Notes under the pieces: generated by a model
What the model was told of the DNA's origin: nothing
The model's input: the letters and a program-made list of their open reading frames with translations, nothing else
Database searches by the model: none
Shown here: one piece after another, positions 30,741-41,531 of the stretch
Layout: every line of letters begins with the position of its first letter
Position numbering within the stretch: the first letter of the stretch is position 1
Source of the DNA: Asparagopsis taxiformis
Lineage: Eukaryota > Rhodophyta > Florideophyceae > Bonnemaisoniales > Bonnemaisoniaceae
Direction of reading: 5' to 3'
Assembly: GCA_030407315.1 (NCBI GenBank)
Contig: JALQPE010000221.1
Location: 46,859-110,858, forward strand
DNA length: 64,000 nt
Program-made: the position numbers and the translations under genes

Positions 30741-32160
30741 TGGTGGCCCAGCATCTCCTGTGCCGAAAATTCCCGCACTCACTTCTGATATACTATATCG
30801 TAGTAGTAGTAGTCTAGACGTGTTTCGCACTTGTACGCATCAGGGAAGGCTGCACGGAAGGTTGAGACTACGCTACTTGTGTACCGCGTCGTCCGAAATA
30901 GCGAGTAGTGTTTGTTGTATAGTTGTGGAGTATGCGTCTAGTGGTTTGTAAAGCTTGCAGAACGGGATAGGGATGTGGGTGGCCCTATTTTATGAATACA
31001 TGAGTACCAATATTCAGGGTTGACAAAGCGGAAAGGCATACGTTCATACATGTTTGAGATTGCATAGTAGAGAAAATATTTACATCGAAATTTACATGGA
31101 GCTGATGGAGGTTTTAAGGATGAGGTATGAGAGGAAGAAATTCTTCTGTGGTATGAGGATGTGTTCTGTGGGGGGATGGAATCTTTGGATGGTACAGGGG
31201 GAGGTGGAAATGTACGGAGTGCGGGTTTAGATTGGAGTGTGATTCGGAGAGGAGTGCCGACAAGCATATTATGGGGATTGGGGAGACGCTGCGGGGTGTT
31301 GGGGTAGTGAGGGCGGAGGAGGTGTTTAGGTGGGACCGTAGGAGGGTGCGGTTGAAGGCGCCGAGAGGAGGGGGTTTTAGGAAAGTGAGTAGAAAGAGGG
31401 GGGAGGGGGTGGCGTCTGTTCTGGCTGTGGTGAGTGGGGATGTGATGGAGAAGAAGGGGGTTATTGTATTTGGGGAGGGAGGGGAGTGGGAGAAAGGGTG
31501 CGAAGTGGGGGGTTGATATGTGTTTCAGAGCGGGGAGGTTTCTGGGGAGACGGCGGGGGAGCAGGAGCGTGGGCCGGTGGTGGTGGTGTATACGGTATCG
31601 AAGATGCGGATGGCGTGGGGGCATGGAGCAGCTGAGGGAGGGAGGGGTGGAGCAGGTCGGGTACGGGATGGGGAGTGAGAGGTTTGGAAGAGTAAGCTGC
31701 AGGGGAAGTTTGTGTAGAGGGCGAAGGAGAGGGGTTGAGGGTAGAGGAGAGAGGGTATTGAAGAGCAATACGTTGCAAAGGTGTTGAGGGAGAGCATGGT
31801 CGAGGAGACAGGGGTTGTTTTTCCCTATTCTGAGGTATTATGAGGACTGGTTATACGAAATCTGTACGGTAGAGCAGAACAGTAGGTATGGAATGGAGGT
31901 GTGCACCGTGGAAGCGGGGATAGGTAGCTGAAAATGCGTGCTAGAGTGGTATTGGGGGTGTTTGAGGTACAGTGCGGGGGAGGTGAGCACCAACTGGAAG
32001 GGGGTGTGAGCGAGAGGATGAAAAAATAAAGACAAAATTGGAGTCGACCGACAAGGAAAAATAGAGTGGTCGCCGTGATGGATGCGGACATCCAAGTCGA
32101 GCACGGCGGCAGAAATTTCTGGGGTCGAAATTTTTGAATTTCTGAACCGGCGCCCGTCCT
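30741..32160. other. Purine-rich/low-complexity stretch, no confident gene
   Basis: The plus strand is strongly G/A-rich (31080-31800), giving Pro/His/Ser-rich shadow frames on the minus strand. The same DNA is at 34000-35400 in the right copy, but the long frames differ between copies because of small indels, so they are not conserved as protein. A plus-strand frame around 31185-31516 contains WKCTECGF..., a possible single zinc-finger remnant; it starts right after a TGA and is broken in the right copy. Confidence 0.4.
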
Positions 32161-32377
32161 AGGTGGACATAGACATGGTGGAAGTCCATCCCGAGGGGGA
32201 AATCCGTGGTACTAGAAACAATGAATGTCGCCCTAGTAATACTAGACGTACTAGACCGCATGGACGTCCGGTTCTAGGCGGACATCCAAAAATACTGGAG
32301 AACATGGACGTCCGCCTAGTAATACTAGGTGTACTAGAGGTTGTGGACGTCCGCGTCCATTTCCGAGAACACAGACG
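32161..32377. repeat. Inner subterminal repeats and TIR, left copy
   Basis: Alternating GGACGTCC/GGACATCC and CTAGTA(A/T)TACTAG motifs, several of them palindromic, end in the 33-bp TIR at 32345-32377. The mirror image is 33770-33990. Confidence 0.8.
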
Positions 32378-33769
32378 TAGTTTTACAACCAGAGCGTATG
32401 TTTCTTCGTAGTCAACACCGTATTGTTGTTCAAAACCACGAGTGACAAGTCGTGCTTTGTACTTCACACCGTTCGTTCTGTCGTCGTTGACAACATCCTT
32501 GATTTTTAAAAGCCATTTGCAGGAGAGAAGATTGCGGGCTTCACTGTGAGGGACAAAAATCCAGGTCTGGTTGGTGTAGAGAGATTCCATTTCGGAGTCT
32601 ATTGCTTTGAGCCAGAGCTTGCTATCCTCCCCCTCTGTCGCGGTAGTGAAGGTGAGAAGTTCCGGAGCAATGCTAACGAGTGCAGTCGGTTTCCACCATT
32701 GAGTCGGAGGCTTTCGAGGTCTTGAAGACTTCCGAGGAGCAGATGGAATGGAGAGGATGCTCGTGGAAGCCGGTATGGTAGGATGAGCAGGACTGCTTGG
32801 AGAAGCAATGGGGCTCGATTCTCCCCCGGAGATGCTGGGAGACTGTGGAGGCGTGGGCGACTCGTCATCCGATTTTTGCATGCGGGGTTGAGGATGGTCC
32901 GGTATGTAGCTCAAGGTGTTGTCGTCATCAATATATGTAGAGTCTTCAACAGAGCGAGGTTGAGTGGTTTCATCCGATGCCGATTCGTCGAAGACGACGT
33001 CCCTTGAGATTACCACGGTGTTCGTTTGGTCGTCCCACAGCTTGTACGCTTTCTGGGTTTTGGAGTAACCGATCATCATGGCAGGAGATGAGCGACTGTT
33101 TAGAGATGTTAGGCGTATTTGTGGGACCTTGTACCAACACTGACTACCGAATACTTTTAGATGGGAGATATCAGGTTGACGACCCATCCATAACTCGAAC
33201 GGAGTTTTATCTGAGGGTATCCCACGGCTTGTGACACGATTTCGGACGTATGCTGCACAGTCAAGGGCTTCCGCCCAGAAGTCTGCAAGGACAGAATTGT
33301 GAGGGAGCATGGCACGAATGAGGTCTTTTAGAGTCCGGTTCATCCGTTCCGATACACCGTTTTGCTGCGGGGTATAGGGAGCGGTAGTCTGGCGAGTGAT
33401 TCCGTGAGTTATGAGGAACTCGCTAAACTCGTTTGAGAAATATTCACCGCCACCATCCGAGCGAAGTTGGCGGATTTTTCGTCCTGTGTGTGTCTCTGCA
33501 GTATTTCGAAAGTGCTGGAAAGAGCTGAAGCTGTCTGATTTATGTGCGATAGGATAAACGGAAAGCCAACGGGACTTGTCGTCGATAATGGTAACGAAGT
33601 AACGTGCTCTCCCTTTTGAAGATGTTTCCATAGGTCCGGCTACTAGTAGTACATCAGTGTGGACAAGGTCAAGTAAACCGCTTGCTCGAGTATCGAGTAT
33701 CGGATGCATGGGGGATTGGTGCTCGAGCCATTTTACCGGCCAGGCAGCCTTTGCACGGTTGCTGGGTTG
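32378..33769 (-). pseudogene. Fragment of a second copia family (pre-integrase to RT)
   Basis: Minus-strand copia coding sequence bounded on both sides by transposon TIRs. It begins in the pre-integrase zinc region (CKGCLAGKM, near 33735-33770) and has a one-base frameshift near 33708. It continues through the integrase core (LVHTD, IDDKSRW, SDGGGEYF, PQQNGVSERMNR) and into the start of RT (DYEETYALVVK), where the TIR begins. Conserved residues and small insertions differ from the 23146-29596 element, so it is another copia family. It forms the loop of the large inverted repeat. No LTRs or remaining parts of it are seen outside the outer TIRs. Confidence 0.85.
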
Positions 33770-33990
33770 CGTCTGTGTTCTCGGAAATGGACGCGGACGT
33801 CCACAACCTCTAGTACACCTAGTATTACTAGGCGGACGTCCATGTTCTCCAGTATTTTTGGATGTCCGCCTAGAACCGGACGTCCATGCGGTCTAGTACG
33901 TCTAGTATTACTAGGGCGACATTCATTGTTTCTAGTACCACGGATTTCCCCCTCGGGATGGACTTCCGCCATGTCTATGTCCACCTAGGA
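33770..33990. repeat. TIR and inner subterminal repeats, right copy
   Basis: TIR 33770-33802 (CGTCTGTGTTCTCGG start), then GGACGTCC and TCTAGTA motifs, mirroring 32161-32377. The following stretch to about 35400 mirrors the low-complexity region of the left copy and has no confident gene. Confidence 0.8.
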
Positions 33991-35429
33991 CGGGCGCCGG
34001 TTCAGAAATTCAAAAATTTCGACCCCAGAAATTTCTGCCGCCGTGCTCGACTTGGATGTCCGCATCCATCACGGCGACCACTCTATTTTTCCTTGTCGGT
34101 CGACTCCAATTTTGTCTTTAATTTTTTCATCCTCTCGCTCACACCCCCTTCCAGTTGGTGCTCACCTCCCCCGCACTGTACCTCAAACACCCCCAATACC
34201 ACTCTAGCACGCATTTTCAGCTACCTATCCCCGCTTCCACGGTGCACACCTCCATTCCATACCTACTGTTCTGCTCTACCGTACAGATTTCGTATAACCA
34301 GTCCTCATAATACCTCAGAATAGGGAAAAACAACCCCTGTCTCCTCGACCATGCTCTCCCTCAACACCTTTGCAACGTATTGCTCTTCAATACCCTCTCT
34401 CCTCTACCCTCAACCCCTCTCCTTCGCCCTCTACACAAACTTCCCCTGCAGCTTACTCTTCCAAAACCTCTCACTCCCCATCCCGTACCCGACCTGCTCC
34501 ACCCCTCCCTCCCTCAGCTGCTCCATGCCCCCACGCCATCCGCATCTTCGATACCGTATACACCACCACCACCGGCCCACGCTCCTGCTCCCCCGCCGTC
34601 TCCCCAGAAACCTCCCCGCTCTGAAACACATATCAACCCCCCACTTCGCACCCTTTCTCCCACTCCCCTCCCTCCCCAAATACAATAACCCCCTTCTTCT
34701 CCATCACATCCCCACTCACCACAGCCAGAACAGACGCCACCCCCTCCCCCTCTTTCTACTCACTTTCCTAAAACCCCCTCCTCTCGGCGCCTTCAACCGC
34801 ACCCTCCTACGGTCCCACCTAAACACCTCCTCCGCCCTCACTACCCCAACACCCCGCAGCGTCTCCCCAATCCCCATAATATGCTTGTCGGCACTCCTCT
34901 CCGAATCACACTCCAATCTAAACCCGCACTCCGTACATTTCCACCTCCCCCTGTACCATCCAAAGATTCTATCCCCCCACAGAACACATCCTCATACCAC
35001 AGAAGAATTTTCTTCCTCTCATACCTCATCCTTAAAACCTCCATCAGCTCCATGTAAATTTCGATGTAAATATTTTCTCTACTATGCAATCTCAAACATG
35101 TATGAACGTATGCCTTTCCGCTTTGTCAACCCTGAATATTGGTACTCATGTATTCATAAAATAGGGCCACCCACATCCCTATCCCGTTCTGCAAGCTTTA
35201 CAAACCACTAGACGCATACTCCACAACTATACAACAAACACTACTCGCTATTTCGGACGACGCGGTACACAAGTAGCGTAGTCTCAACCTTCCGTGCAGC
35301 CTTCCCTGATGCGTACAAGTGCGAAACACGTCTAGACTACTACTACTACTACGATATAGTATATCAGAAGTGAGTGCGGGAATTTTCGGCACAGGAGATG
35401 CTGGGCCACCAAATTGATTTTTCGGAAAT

Positions 35430-36390
35430 TTTAGAATTTCTGGGCTGGCCAGCAATGCAATCGAGCTGGACATCCACCGGACGTCCATTTCAGGTTGGTC
35501 GTGAGAGAGTGAGGCGGGACCATGATGGAACAAGGACCAAGACCTGTCCCTGACGTGTTGAGCCTGAAATCGACCCTTCGTCAGACGCCATTTAGCCTTA
35601 CAGTTAGTGCTTACAGACGCCAGTGATAGCCCCCACTCGGGGCGGCGGCCGGTGCCTGGGGCCGTTGTGGCCAAATTAAGACACCCTGATTTGAATTAAA
35701 ATTTGGGCTATTCTCAAAAACATGCACATGTGAACATGTTTTTGAGATGGGTGTGTGTCGTACGGCACAATCGACCCGCCGAAATCGATGATTTTTTACA
35801 ATTTTTTTCTGCCCGAAATTTTAGAATTTCTGGGCTGGCCAGCAATGCAATCGGGCTGGACATCCACCGGACGTCCATTTCAGGTTAGTCGTCTGCTGCC
35901 TACATCGACGCATTGCACAAACTAAGCAGGCGGGTTCACTACTAATACAATGTGCACGGAATATGAGTAACGTGATGGGTGAGTAGTGTTTGTCGTGAAG
36001 GAATAAGGCGGGACCATGATGAAACAGGGAAAAAGATGTCACCCTAGCATAACTTAGGCTTAAAGCCTGGAATCGAACCCTCGTAAGACGCGATTTTGGC
36101 TTACAGTTGGTGCTTACAGAAGCCAGTGATGGCCCCACTCGGGGCGGCGGCCGGTTCCTGGGGCCGTTGTGGCCAAATTAGACACCTTGATTTGAATTAA
36201 ATTTTGGGCTATTCTCAAAAACATGCACATGTGAACATGTTTTTGAGATGGGGGTGTGCCGTACGGCACAATCGACCGCCGAAATCGATGTTTTTTGCAA
36301 TATTTTTTGTGCCCGAAATTGGAGAATTTCTGGGCTGGCCAGCAATGCATCTGAGCTGGACATCCACCGGACGTCCATTTCAGGTTGATC
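35430..36390 (+). repeat. Two tandem ~500-bp units containing boundary cassettes
   Basis: A unit of roughly 500 bp (partial cassette end, GACCATGATG..., a GC-rich CGGGGCGGCGGCCGG stretch, then a full cassette) is present twice here (full cassettes at 35690-35890 and 36185-36390). It appears once in the left copy (30270-30740), which accounts for the ~560-bp offset of the mirror axis. One unit has a perfect B-box on the minus strand (GGTTCGATTCC, near 36070), but no clear A-box. The stretch 36391-36661 is simple spacer. Confidence 0.65.
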
Positions 36391-36661
36391 GTGTATCGTG
36401 CACGTCCACACATTACCGGAAGCAAGTACGCGATGAAGCACGTACAAACCCAATTGTTCTGCTATTTCTACCATAGACCATCGAGTCTAGAGATGTGAGG
36501 GAATCGTCCTGGAAATCATGCTCCAACCCACGAGGGAATGGACAATCTAGTTTGAAAGCATGGAACGGAAGTACATTATACTAGGTTCATAGATTGAAAG
36601 TGATAAAGGAGATGATTATATTCTCGATAATTGTTTACCAAAGTAGTAGTTGTTAAGCTAT

Positions 36662-39600
36662 CTAGCCGTCGGAAAATTGTTCTTCGTCTTCGTCCTCATC
36701 ATATTCAGGATCTCCCGGCAGAATAGGCGTTATCGGCAACCGTGGAGTTGAATAGCTCAAGATGAATTCTTCACCCGGTGTGAGGGTTCTCTTCTTGGGA
36801 GCTTCTGTCGTCTTCATCCGCATCATTCCGAGCTGCCCTGTCTTCGGCCTACGATCTTTCTTGACCGGGATGGGAACAACTGTCTTGTGGCGAACATTGA
36901 CAGGTGCCGGTTGACTTTGCCTGGCAGACCGGCGCGGAGCATTGGCGATTACTTCTTCTTCGAATCCCAACCGCCTGATGAAACCAAACGAAACATTGTC
37001 GGGAATCGGATACGACGCATTCCTGAAATACGTGTGATACCTCGTTGTCGTGTGTGACACAACTCTGTCGACATGCCCTGCCCCGGCATGTTGTACATGG
37101 CCGTGACCGATGAAGACTGAACGTGGCGGAACGATTACCTTCTTCAGCTTCATCGTCTTGGCGTACATATCTAATTCCAGCGCTTTGGAAAAGACGTACT
37201 TGTGGGACCCTGGACACACCCAGATAGGGAATGGGTCATCTCCGTTGGCAATAACAAAGTAACCCGGAAGTTGATCTTTGCGGTCGCGAGGAGGAACAGG
37301 GAAATCATTGTGTGGGACCTGCCGAGGACACCCCTTTCCCGTTATCAGAAACCGTCCCCCAGATGCCGGCATGACAAGTTTTTCTCCCGGTAAACCGCAC
37401 TCCTCCAGCCCTATCAGCCGGACAAGGATTCCCAACCACACATCCAGCAGGGCTCGCCGCGTCACAAACTTGAACCGGTCGATATGCGTCTCATCGTTCT
37501 CGGCATAGTCAACCAGGCAGTGGCGCGTAGACGTGAAGCGAGCCCTCCCCTCATTCCGGTTCTTCTCATCTGTTTCATCGTCCCCCGTATTGCCAATGGG
37601 ACTCCACAGCTGCCGGTTCCCAGGGTCGTTGTGCACCTCCTCCCCCTCCCATGTTCCCAAGAAGTACCGAAACAATTCCTGGTTAGGAATTTCTTCCATG
37701 AGACCCAAGTCAAATGGGAACTTGTCCGACGCATCGAGGTAGCTTACATCCGCGAAATTGTGCATCACCGTATACCCTCGCTCGTTGATTTCCGTTCGGC
37801 AATTGTGGAAGTACGCCATACCAGTGCCGGCCTCATACGAATCCTTCCAGCTTGTAAACATTCGCGCAACCTGGGCGAAGTCCAGCCTCGAGGGTAGAAA
37901 CGTCGATGTAGGCTCACACATCGCCTTGGCAGCCATCTTCCACGCTGCGAAAAACATCGGATAGATGGTGTCGATCTCGAAAACAAGATGACGAGCCCGA
38001 TGTTGTTCCGGAATATGCAGCCCCTCAAACACAGGGTCCATCGCCACTTGCTTCAAATACCTCACCTCTCTGCCCTCCTCATCGATTTCCACACTCTCCA
38101 ATAACAACCGGAGCTCAATCGGGGGCAGACAGCGAACCCTCACCGATGCGATGACGTCCGCGGGACGCTGCGCCAGATGATGCCCTTCGGCTCGGTCTTT
38201 GACTTCGAAATCGTCAGGAAGAGATGGCATACGGTCGTCGAACAGGAGGTCGTGTTCAGAAGGAGAGTCACGAACGATGTAACCGTCTTCATCGACTTCC
38301 ACCCCTTCCGGAACAGTGAATGTAATTGTCACTTCGCGGACCCCCTTGCTTTCGACTTGGCCCTCGTCTGCACCGTTTTTGTCTTCCTCGTCCGAAGCGG
38401 TATGGACAGATTCTTGGTTGGAGGGAGTCGCACCAGCACGTTGGTTATCTTGGGGGACAATCTCAACGGCAGAATCGGGGGAACGGGCGGAGTCTTCGTC
38501 ACCCTCATCACCGGAAACAGTGGCTTGTTGTTGATCGGTGGGTTTATCAACAACGGCCTGCTCTTCTTCCCCGGCGGATTGTTGTACCACAACCGGCTCT
38601 TCTTCGTCGAGGCGTGTGCTCCCCGTCGAGCGAAGTCGCTGTGAACGGCGGCGGATGCCATGCGAAGCAGGCTCATGTTCGACATTCCGCTGCTTCTTGT
38701 GAGTGAGTCTCACATTGGCAGCAGAAGGGCGGCGTTTGCGTCGAGCCTTAGTCTTCTTCTTCAATGTCGGATTGAAAAACTCTTTCAAGTTCGTTTCCAA
38801 ATCCTGTAAACGCGTGGTTCTCCGTCGCATTCGAACCTCACTGCTCCGGTCGTCCCCTCTATACATTGCAATGGCATTGGTGAGATGCCATTGCAACTCC
38901 TTCGGCTGCTTAACCGACCCAATTGCCATCTCTGTGCTCAGAAATGACTTGCGCATAATACTCTTTGGGCGCCCAAACGCAGCGTACAGAGAATTTGCTA
39001 TTGCAGTCACGCGACGGACGTATGTATAGAAGTCGTTCACGTCAAAGCGTCCATCCGGACGTCCACCATGAGCAGGGTTCAAGTACTCCGAAAGACCACG
39101 CAAGACGAAGACAAAGTTTTCTTCCAGCAACTCGCGCACTATCTTGTGGTCCAGGTGCGTTATCCCAATCTCGTTGCGGCGCTCGGAATTGTTCAGCTCA
39201 CGCAACACTTCGTCGAGAACAGGATGCTTCAGCGTTGCTATAGCCAAACGCGTCCACCGCCGGGCCGTGTTCGTTGAATTCATCATCCCCATGAACTGCG
39301 CCTCGAACAATGTTCGGATGACATCAGACTCACGCAAGTCGCCAGCGTTTTCCACGTTATTTGCAACAGCAATCGTACGGATGAACTGCTGGATGGACGA
39401 CAAGATTCGAACCAGGGAGCGCTCCGTCAGTTGCGTCCCAGTCGTATGGTTCGACTCTGCACTCTTGTGGATGATCTCATGAGGCTGAAGATCACTGTCG
39501 TCCTTGCGGCGAAGGTAGTACACATCCAGAGGCTGAGTAACCCAGCGCAAGCGGTTTGCGTCCTGTGGCAGCTTGGTTCTGTGCATACGGGTGAGGCGCG

Positions 39601-40659
39601 TGAAGTCATCGGCAATGCTATGCATAGCATTGAGACGATGCAGTCCGTCGATCACGGTCACGTTCGCATTGGCATGGAATTTGCCATTCTGGAACAGACG
39701 CGTGTCGGCGGGCAGATGCGTGTTCTGCGACCTCAGCACCGTCACAGTGATACGCGAAGAGCTCACATACCCCACAGCCAACATATTGTTGCGCAGGTCC
39801 TCCACGTGGTCTTCTTTCACATCCCGAAGGGTCACGGCCGGTTCCACTAGCTGCCTCACCAACACAGTCGCTCCTTCTCCGACGTAATCCGACGTCACAA
39901 ACTTGGGCACCGTAATTTGCGTCCCCTGCTGCTCACGAATGCTCTCCGCCACCTCCGGTTCGTCGTCCACCTCGGTTACGTCCTGCGTAGTAGCTTCGGT
40001 GACGTTGGAGCGAGCAGGGTGCTTCGTGCCTCCACTGGAGGCTCTGGCAGAGCGAGCAGGGTGCTTCGTGCCTCCACTGGAGGGTCTTGCAGAGCGAGCA
40101 GGGCGCTTCGTGCCTCCCGAAACCGGAATGGAGCGTGCTGGATGCTTCGTACCCCCCGAACCAGTGATTTCGCCTGCTGGACCGGTACTGGGCATCCGTC
40201 CCGAGCTGGCCTGGTTCGTCGCTGCGTTGAAGTTTGACGCTGCAGCAGGGGTACGAATGTCGCTAGGGCCATCCTCCGCAGCGGGGCGCATCATCCGAGT
40301 ATCCCAAGGGTAAAACGCCGCGCCGTATGCTCCACCCATCGTCTCCGGCGGTCCCTCGGCGCCATCAAACATGTACGGGAACGGGAGGTCCTTGAACTTG
40401 TCCTTAGTCGCAATGTTGCGCACGACGATATAGTCCGCCTCGTCGGTTTCCGGCAGCTTGTGGTTGTGCAGCGTGCGCGGAAGGCCAACATCGCCACCAG
40501 CAGTGCTCACCGAAGCCGTCCCAATATGCACAGCCGCACCGTCCACGTCCGCAAACAAATTGACATCGACGCCGCGCTTGAGTCCGCGCGACTCCGCTGA
40601 CGCGCTCACTTGATCGCCGCAAACCGTTCAAAAAAACAGCTGAAATGCGTATCCGCCAT
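36662..40659 (-). CDS. ParB-like/2OG-Fe(II) dioxygenase-like fusion protein (best copy)
   Basis: The frame is open for 1315 codons from 40609 to TAG. The likely native ATG is at 40659, but a T-run is one base short here (T7G, against T8C in the left copy), shifting the first ~17 codons, so this copy may be expressed poorly or not at all. Domains: GGTKHPARS repeats; ParB-like domain with VIDGLHRLNAM; a long disordered linker with basic (KKKTKARRKRR) and acidic parts; then a large C-terminal domain. The end resembles Fe(II)/2-oxoglutarate dioxygenases: VPHNDF (HxD), WVCPGSHKYV, and VFIGHGHVQHAGAG (distal His) followed by TRYHTYF (possible 2OG-binding Arg), spaced as in phytanoyl-CoA-dioxygenase-like and nucleic-acid-oxidising members. 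ParB plus dioxygenase suggests DNA-targeted oxidation (inference). The tail is acidic (DEDEDEEQFSDG). Confidence 0.65.
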
Positions 40660-41531
40660 GGTTGTTGAGTTGGAAAGGAAAAGAGATGGTTGACGTTGAC
40701 GTATTCGAGTGATGTGGATGGTATGTTTCACGTTGAAGAATGGTCGTGAACGCCAATCGCTGGAAATAATAACACAATACAACCGAAATTTTGTTAGGTA
40801 CACACCTATCGTGACCGCTGGAATGCAAGAGAGGCAATCGAGATGTGAGTGTCCGTTCGGAACGGGCCCGAGTCGGGCTCTCGAAACCTGACGAGGTGGC
40901 GTGAAGCAGGCAGTGTCCTTGATGTGTAATGTGTTAAAATTACAGCTGTCAAGCTAGGCGGCTTTTGGGGCGGCTGCGAGCACCCCTTTATCCGGGGAAC
41001 ACCCTGATTTGAGTTAAAATTTGGGCTATTCTCAAAAACATGCACATGTGAACATGTTTTTGAGATGGGGATGTGCCGTACGGCACAATCGACCGCCGAA
41101 ATCGATGTTTTTTGCAATATTTTTGTGCCCGAAATTGTAGAATTTCTGGGCTGGCCAGCAATGCATCTGAGCTGGACATCCCCATGTCCAGTGGCCGTCC
41201 GGATGTCGCTCACCTGGTAAGCGTGATGCACCTGTGACAACCTATGTGACTGCAGTCACAGCCGCCATGGCGGCCGTGCAGTACAACACTCAAATACAGG
41301 GAATCACAATCTTTTTAAAATTTTTCTCTACCACGTATCCGTCACAACTTATTACCTACACCGGTTACGGGTTTCAAGACCTTTCCAGTGCTGTGTACCC
41401 GTATACTCTGTTCCGTTCGATATCAACCAGTGTTCCTCACGAAAGAGTGCAAACGTCACGAGATACGTCGTCAAATTTGACTGTCTCGCCGAGCGGTCGC
41501 CATCCTGTACCGAATTTCCACTCATTCCATT
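40660..41531. promoter_or_regulatory. Divergent promoter region, right copy
   Basis: Mirror of 18683-19555: a boundary cassette at 41010-41185 and the GCCGCCATGGCGGC palindrome near 41262-41275. It should drive both the ParB-dioxygenase (-) and MTase-SET (+) genes. Confidence 0.45.

Larger units (their letters stand above)
6816..32377 (+). mobile_element. Giant TIR DNA transposon, left copy (with nested copia insertion)
   Basis: Both ends carry the same terminal inverted repeat (33 bp, two mismatches; then CTCTAGTAC again at the same distance). Inside are, in order: subterminal repeats, transposase (+), coiled-coil gene (-), MTase-SET gene (-), ParB-dioxygenase gene (+), a purine-rich stretch and inner subterminal repeats. 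Removing the copia insertion (23146-29596) leaves about 19.1 kb. Almost the whole length is mirrored in the right copy (33770-50059) at very high identity by eye. No target-site duplication is seen: 6815 and 32378 have unrelated neighbours (an unknown ORF and a copia reverse-transcriptase region). Transposase and MTase-SET are uninterrupted here, whereas the coiled-coil and ParB genes are broken. Confidence 0.8.

Noticed and set aside
30938..31768. 276-codon Pro/His/Ser-rich frame (and its 286-codon mirror at 34351-35211)
   Set aside because: It is the complement of a G/A-rich tract; small indels shift the frames between the two copies, so the protein sequence is not conserved.
6816..32377. 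Target-site duplication for the left copy
   Set aside because: Flanks GGCGGAGA and TAGTTTTA do not match; the right copy's flanks do not match either.
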